Assembly: GCA_018376135.1 (NCBI GenBank)
Contig: JAHABX010000004.1
Location: 1 to 64,000 of the forward strand
Origin: Clostridiales bacterium
GTDB taxonomy: Bacteria; Bacillota; Clostridia; Lachnospirales; Lachnospiraceae
Reading direction: 5' to 3'
DNA: 64,000 bases
Under the pieces are notes generated by a model, which saw nothing but the letters and a program-made list of their open reading frames with translations, made no database searches and was not told the origin of the DNA. Position 1 is the first letter of the stretch, and every line of letters begins with the position of its first letter. Shown here piece by piece: positions 59,681 to 64,000 of this stretch. Made by a program: the position numbers and the translations under genes.

Positions 59681-60379
59681 TTACCGAATCCTTTCGGAAA
59701 AAGTGTAGATGGTTGGTTTCCTTTTCAGATATCCGATGAGAGTGATACCGGAAACGGCTGCCAGCTCATACGCTGCCTGGGTGGGGATTGAATAGGACGC
59801 GACCACGCAGGCACCCAGCCGGATGGCCTTGCAAATCATGTCGGAACTGATGCGTCCGGTTGTCACAAGCAGCGCTTCTTCCGCAAGAGTCCCTTCCAAC
59901 AGGCACTTTCCGGCAAGTTTGTCCAGGGTATTGTGTCGACCCACATCTTCAAACAGACCAAGCTGTCCGCAGTCGTCAAACAGCGCGGAACAGTGCATCC
60001 CGCCGGTTTGGGCATACCGGACAGCCTGTGTGTCCATCGCACTGGCGCATTTGCAGATATCATTCAGCGAATACTGCCCCCTCCCTGCTCCGTGGGAAAG
60101 CGGTACCGCTGCCGCAAGCTGCCGTCCGCCAAGCCCTGTTGGGCGAATGCTTGCATCTGGAATCTCAGGACAGTCCGGAAGGGATACCTCCGCCCGGAGA
60201 TGATCACTGGAAATTTCCAGCCGTGCAATATCTGCCGGACATTGGATCAGTCCCTCGTTGTACAAAAACCCAACAATAAGCGGTCTCAGTGCCTCATCGG
60301 TACAAATCAGTGTCACGGTCGTTTTTTCGCAGATATTCAGCTGTATACTGTGCTCCTGGGGGAGCGAAAATTGTGTCAT
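59681..60379 (-). CDS. fdhD: FdhD-family protein lacking the CxxC sulfur-transfer motif
   Basis: A 232-residue FdhD homologue. Family blocks are clear: LIVGFLYNEGLI, GGMHCSALFDDCG, EDVGRHNTLDKLAG, LLVTTGRISSDM, and SIPTQAAYELA. FdhD of E. coli passes sulfur to the bis-pterin metal through two cysteines (CGxCG). Here that place reads RPTGLGGRQ (residues 79-87), without cysteine. It may still bind the cofactor, or use other cysteines such as C109/C111, C130 or C137. It lies directly downstream of the AOR gene. Confidence 0.85.
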   Translation of the reverse strand: MTQFSLPQEHSIQLNICEKTTVTLICTDEALRPLIVGFLYNEGLIQCPADIARLEISSDHLRAEVSLPDCPEIPDASIRPTGLGGRQLAAAVPLSHGAGRGQYSLNDICKCASAMDTQAVRYAQTGGMHCSALFDDCGQLGLFEDVGRHNTLDKLAGKCLLEGTLAEEALLVTTGRISSDMICKAIRLGACVVASYSIPTQAAYELAAVSGITLIGYLKRKPTIYTFSERIR

Positions 60380-60387
60380 AATATCCC

Positions 60388-62502
60388 TTAGCCCTTTAGA
60401 AGTCCTCTGGCCTCCAGATTGTCGGCGACATACTTCATGTTCAGACGTTCCAGAGTTGCGCGGGTGGGAACACCGTCGATCCAGCCTCGCTCTTTATAGT
60501 AATCGGCACGGGTGGCCTTGAATCCATCAGGATCCGTAAACAGGACACCGTCCGGATCCTTTCTCTGGAACTGCATGGGCCACAGGCTGTCATATTCACA
60601 GCCCCAGAAGTCATCTGCGACGGTGGTATAGCCGTCACGAACCCAGATGGCACGGACCAGATTCGTGATCCGTTCACCGGTTTCCACGCACTCCTCGTAG
60701 CTTACTTCCCGCCCAAAGATCTGGGTCAAAAATTCGCTGGCACCGTTGGGGGTGTGATACAGCCAGAACAGGGGATCGCTGGGGAAGGCGACAGAACGGT
60801 TGGTGAAGGCGGAAACGCCGCCACCGCCGTTGTTCAGTGTGCCAACGGCGCAAAGATGCAGGCTGTCGATGGTGGAGCAGTAGTTCTCATGCATAATCAC
60901 TGCGTGAGCAACTTCGGGACCCCAATAGTGCAGATCCAGAATCTTATTGGAACCGTCTCCCAGCCATTTTTCTCGGACAACCTCCGGAACTGCACTGGGA
61001 TATTTCAGCATCTTGGACCACATAAACTCAGGCTCGGAGCCGGTGCGATCTCCCATGGCAGTGTAAATGGCCCGACCGGGATTGGGAACATACTGACCGT
61101 GCCCGTTTTCCAGACAGCCCATGTTGCCGGCCTTGCCGTTAATGCGCTGGTAGATCCACAGGATATCCTTGCGGTTTTCGCCAAATTCTTCGTGCTCATA
61201 GATGTACTGGGTGGCATAGCGGAAGCCTTGAGCAAGAATGTTGCCAAAGCCCCTGCGGTAGGTAACCATCAGCAGAAGCTGCTCGATAAACTCGTCTGTG
61301 CCGAATTTTTCCCAGGGAAGACCGGTGTTTTCGTTAGTAAGGATGCCGAACAGATGGGCCTGGTACAGCCAGTCGCCGCCCTGGAGGGAACCTTCGATGT
61401 GTTCGTTCTCATCAAACTTTCCGGGGACGCCATACAGCGGCGCCAGCTGGGAAAAGTCGTTCATGTTCAGACCAAGGTCATCCAGCACCTGCGCATATTT
61501 GTAGCTGGTGGTTCCAAGCATCTTTTTCTGGAACTTGTTATGAATGGCCTCGCCAGTGGCAAAACCAATATTGGATGCGCAGATCACCGATGCATCCTGC
61601 TGGGATTTGTCGTGCCAGTTGAATTTTGTACGGCAGAAAACAAAGCAATTTTCACAGGCATTGGGCTTAATGCGTACTCTGCCGAACCGGGCCATATCCC
61701 GGATCTGAGTCTCCGCGCCCACGCTGCCGTAATTGCAGGCGGCAGTTTCTTCCCAGGGTTTGCCCACAACCTCTTTACCCATGACCGTGCGGTGTTCGTC
61801 GATCTTGATGGCCTCGGACTTGGCTCTTTCCCGGTTCAGCTCCAGCAGTCCTCTGGGGTTGGCAACCTTGATCCGTCCCTTGCCCGTTACCACAACGGCC
61901 TTCAGATTCTTGGAACCCATGACAGCGCCAAAGCCGCCCCGGCCAAACACTTGATTGCTGGCAACACTGACAACAGCCGAAACCACCTGGTTTTCACCGG
62001 CGGGACCGATACAGGCAACCACGACATTATTGCCGTGACGCTCCCGAATCATATGGCGGGTGTTACGGGTGGTTTTGCCCCACAGATCACGACCGTCCCG
62101 AATCTCCACATGACCATCGCAGATCCACAGATAAGAGGGGATCTCCGCTTTGCCTTCGATAATGATGGCATCGAAGCCGGCACGCTTCATGGTGGGAGTA
62201 AAATTACCGGTGGTGGAGTGGGTGAAGGAACTGACAGGATACCAGATGGGGGATTTGCCTGCCAGACTGCCCTTGCCGCTGCTGTTGGCACCGGTGCCGT
62301 TACACGGACCGGAGGCAAAAATCAGCTTGTTTTCCGGCTCCAGAGGCTTAACCTCAGGTCCGATTTCTTCCCAGTAGATCTTTGCGGCAAGTCCCTTGGA
62401 ACCGAGAAAGCCCTCAACATATTTTTCGGTTGGGAATGTTGTGATTTCTTTCGTGGTCAGATTGACACGAAGGATCGTTCCGACATATCCGTATTGTTCC
62501 AT
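60388..62502 (-). CDS. aor: Aldehyde:ferredoxin oxidoreductase family enzyme (tungstopterin)
   Basis: A 704-residue AOR-family enzyme. The N-terminal pterin-binding domain starts YVGTILRVNLTTKEITTFP and contains ASNQVFGRGGFGAVMGSKNLKA (core RGGFGAVMGSKNLKA). The [4Fe-4S] ligands C283, C286 and C290 are in NACENCFVFC, with a later cysteine in DSLHLCAVG. It would oxidise aldehydes to acids, or act in reverse, with ferredoxin. Its ATG overlaps the stop of the polyferredoxin gene (TAATG), with RBS GGGGAGG. At 704 residues it exceeds the 605-residue archaeal AOR, resembling larger bacterial paralogues whose substrates are unsettled. Confidence 0.93.
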   Translation of the reverse strand: MEQYGYVGTILRVNLTTKEITTFPTEKYVEGFLGSKGLAAKIYWEEIGPEVKPLEPENKLIFASGPCNGTGANSSGKGSLAGKSPIWYPVSSFTHSTTGNFTPTMKRAGFDAIIIEGKAEIPSYLWICDGHVEIRDGRDLWGKTTRNTRHMIRERHGNNVVVACIGPAGENQVVSAVVSVASNQVFGRGGFGAVMGSKNLKAVVVTGKGRIKVANPRGLLELNRERAKSEAIKIDEHRTVMGKEVVGKPWEETAACNYGSVGAETQIRDMARFGRVRIKPNACENCFVFCRTKFNWHDKSQQDASVICASNIGFATGEAIHNKFQKKMLGTTSYKYAQVLDDLGLNMNDFSQLAPLYGVPGKFDENEHIEGSLQGGDWLYQAHLFGILTNENTGLPWEKFGTDEFIEQLLLMVTYRRGFGNILAQGFRYATQYIYEHEEFGENRKDILWIYQRINGKAGNMGCLENGHGQYVPNPGRAIYTAMGDRTGSEPEFMWSKMLKYPSAVPEVVREKWLGDGSNKILDLHYWGPEVAHAVIMHENYCSTIDSLHLCAVGTLNNGGGGVSAFTNRSVAFPSDPLFWLYHTPNGASEFLTQIFGREVSYEECVETGERITNLVRAIWVRDGYTTVADDFWGCEYDSLWPMQFQRKDPDGVLFTDPDGFKATRADYYKERGWIDGVPTRATLERLNMKYVADNLEARGLLKG

Positions 62503-63233
62503 TATAAATCCTCCCCTCTGTAGCCGGTCTCAACGCCATCTTCACAGGTGAAATACTTCAGAGCACCAAAGGGACAGGATTTAACGCACTCCGGATCGCC
62601 GCCGCACAGATCACACTTGATTGCCTTCAGCTTAATATCATCGAAGCGAATCCGGGAAGGTGTGTACGGACAATGCTTAATACATTCCTGACAACCAATA
62701 CAAAGCTCTTCATTGATCACCCTGGCACCGGTGACTTTGTCAACAGTAATTGCATTGCAGGGACAGTAGCGCATACACTGGGGATCGCTGCATTGCATGC
62801 AGACCTTGGCCGTGTTGTCCCATTTCTCGAAATCATAGCTTTCCACCCGGATCCGGGACAAATGGGGAGCTGCAACGCCTTCGTGTGCCAGCGAACAAGC
62901 GTACATGCAGGACATGCAGCCTGCACACATTTTTTCGTTGACGATCAGGACACCTTTGCTCCTGGGCACCTTAATCGGGAGGGCAAAGGACTTCCTGGCC
63001 CTGGCAGAAGCGGACCGTTTGGCGTTCTTGTCCAGTGTGATTGCAGCCTTAGGACAATTCTGAGCGCAGGCACCGCAAAGGATACAGGCAGACTTGTCGA
63101 TCTGCCATGCTTTGCTTTTTCGATCAACCGTGATAGCACCGACCGGACAGTTTTTCGCACATATGCTGCAGAAAATACACGCATCACTGACACACGGAAA
63201 CCCGTCGGTGGTTTTTTTGACATCGTTTGACAT
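62502..63233 (-). CDS. Polyferredoxin-type 4Fe-4S electron-transfer subunit
   Basis: A 243-residue iron-sulfur protein with up to six cysteine clusters. Two are N-terminal ferredoxin motifs (CIFCSICAKNCP and CILCGACAQNCP). The other four have the AorA/HycB-like pattern: CAGCMSCMYAC, CMQCSDPQCMRYCP, CIGCQECIKHCP and CDLCGGDPECVKSCP. It should shuttle electrons for the AOR subunit encoded next. GAGGAGG before ATG 63233 fixes the start. It is the first gene of the minus-strand operon. Confidence 0.92.
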   Translation of the reverse strand: MSNDVKKTTDGFPCVSDACIFCSICAKNCPVGAITVDRKSKAWQIDKSACILCGACAQNCPKAAITLDKNAKRSASARARKSFALPIKVPRSKGVLIVNEKMCAGCMSCMYACSLAHEGVAAPHLSRIRVESYDFEKWDNTAKVCMQCSDPQCMRYCPCNAITVDKVTGARVINEELCIGCQECIKHCPYTPSRIRFDDIKLKAIKCDLCGGDPECVKSCPFGALKYFTCEDGVETGYRGEDL

Positions 63234-63266
63234 GTACTGACCTCCTCTTTGGTATGGAGATTTTTT

Positions 63267-63283
63267 ACCGACCATCGGTCGGT
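63267..63283. promoter_or_regulatory. TetR-type operator
   Basis: The perfect palindrome ACCGACCATCGGTCGGT lies just downstream of the AOR operon promoter, where bound repressor would block transcription. Confidence 0.75.
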
Positions 63284-63294
63284 ATCTTGTAAAT

Positions 63295-63324
63295 ATTATA
63301 CACAAATAACTGGCTGGCTGTCAA
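63295..63324 (-). promoter_or_regulatory. Promoter of the AOR operon
   Basis: On the minus strand: TTGACA (63319-63324), 18 bp, TATAAT (63295-63300). Confidence 0.85.
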
Positions 63325-63351
63325 TTAAAATGTGCAGAATTATGAAATTGA

Positions 63352-63388
63352 TTGACAATTTTCTGTCTGACAGGTATGATAGTATCAT
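63352..63388 (+). promoter_or_regulatory. tetR promoter with overlapping palindromes
   Basis: TTGACA (63352-63357), 17 bp, TATGAT (63375-63380). Palindromes CTGTC-T-GACAG (63363-63373) and ATGATAGTATCAT (63376-63388) lie in the spacer and over the -10. Confidence 0.75.
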
Positions 63389-63409
63389 TCTATCAGCAAA
63401 GGAGAAGCT

Positions 63410-64000
63410 ATGACAATCAAGGAGCGGCAGGCCCAGGCGACCAGACAGAGCATCCTGGATTCAGCCAAAAAGTTAATCAGCCAGTACGGCTATGACCAGG
63501 TTTCGGTGAATCAGATCATTGCGGACTGCGGTGTGGCAAAGGGGACGTTTTACCATCATTTCCGCAGCAAAGACGAGATGATGCTTTGCATCAGTAAGTC
63601 TGTCTATGACGATCTGAGTGTGCTGCCGGAAAACGTTCAGAAGCAGCCGTTTACGAAACGGATTCATTGGTTTATTACCAGTTGGCATCGGGAAATGAAG
63701 GACTATAATCTCCATTTTGCCCGCCAGAGCATCAAATTGTATACCAATGCCGTGGATTGCGGTGAATACGGTGAAAATATCTCTCAGATGGAGCAGGGAC
63801 TGGCGCTGATCCTGGGTTTTCTGCGTGAGGCACGGGACAGAGGAGAACTGGCTGCTGATACCCCTGTGGACACCCTGGCGAGGGCCATCATGTTCTCCCT
63901 CCAGGGATCGACCATTTACCACTGCAAACACGGAGAAGACTTTGATGTTATGGCGTGGAACCAGGCGTATATTACCTGCGTTCTGGATCCGCTGTTGAAA
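63410..64000 (+). CDS. TetR/AcrR-family regulator (3' end outside window)
   Basis: At least 197 residues, open to the window edge. The N-terminal TetR HTH is evident (SILDSAKKLISQYGYDQVSV, then NQIIADCGVAKGTFYHHFRSKDEM with core VAKGTFYHHFRSKDE). The remainder is the usual helical ligand domain. TetR proteins are about 200 residues, so only a few codons should be missing. GGAGAAG precedes ATG 63410. It is divergent from the AOR operon and is probably its repressor, sensing an aldehyde, acid or other small molecule. Confidence 0.93.
   Translation, partial: MTIKERQAQATRQSILDSAKKLISQYGYDQVSVNQIIADCGVAKGTFYHHFRSKDEMMLCISKSVYDDLSVLPENVQKQPFTKRIHWFITSWHREMKDYNLHFARQSIKLYTNAVDCGEYGENISQMEQGLALILGFLREARDRGELAADTPVDTLARAIMFSLQGSTIYHCKHGEDFDVMAWNQAYITCVLDPLLK

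Overview
The window looks like chromosome of a gut-type Lachnospiraceae (Clostridia). The clues are Firmicute gene orders (yicC-gmk-rpoZ; era-yqzL-recO), RqcH, a PPi-type phosphofructokinase, pyruvate phosphate dikinase, a YolD/Y-family polymerase pair with a GAAC-N4-GTTC LexA box, and a sortase B pilus locus. No replication origin, CRISPR array, rRNA or intact insertion sequence was seen.

Bases 1-12650 hold a catabolic locus that I do not recognise as a named pathway. It contains the end of a tripartite tricarboxylate-type transporter (TctA, TctC), a TIM-barrel isomerase, an Asp/Glu-racemase-family protein, a split transketolase, two paralogous TIM-barrel isomerase-like proteins, a D-glycerate/hydroxypyruvate dehydrogenase, a PrpR-like sigma-54 activator, a glycerate kinase and a metallo-beta-lactamase-fold protein. 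A sigma-54-type promoter lies before the isomerase gene, and rpoN itself is at 13846. The gene set suggests import of a sugar acid or other carboxylate, two-carbon transfers and isomerisations, and exit through glycerate to phosphoglycerate.

Bases 12700-21070 hold a chromate transporter pair, rpoN, luxS (convergent), and a run mgtE-trpS-flavin reductase-rluA-VOC-kdgT. Bases 21070-22980 are a graveyard of accessory-gene pieces (Rpn-type nuclease, TnpV, zinc-finger and RelB/DinJ remnants) around an intact rhuM-like gene, ending at queH. Then come an SOS-controlled translesion polymerase cassette, a sodium symporter, a MATE exporter under a divergent MerR regulator, and tRNA-Ser(CGA).

Bases 30246-44100 are core genome: rqcH divergent from yicC-gmk-rpoZ-ptsI-ptsH, an M16 peptidase, era-yqzL-recO, a lipoprotein, glycyl-tRNA synthetase and pfkA.

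Bases 44100-54960 hold the most striking system. A complete tyrosine recombinase sits beside a 235-bp segment bounded by 26-bp inverted repeats, and that segment carries a consensus-like promoter pointing at a sortase-dependent pilus operon (VWA adhesin, small coiled-coil protein, SipA-like catalytically dead signal peptidase, pilin, class B sortase, second pilin). The operon ends with a zinc-motif/tyrosine-recombinase fusion whose active site is largely eroded. The layout is that of a phase-variable pilus switch, in the ON orientation here.

Bases 55000-64000 hold ppdK, then a minus-strand operon for a tungsten/molybdenum aldehyde:ferredoxin oxidoreductase with its polyferredoxin, an FdhD homologue lacking CxxC, an NTPase and MoeA, under a divergent TetR regulator that runs off the window end.
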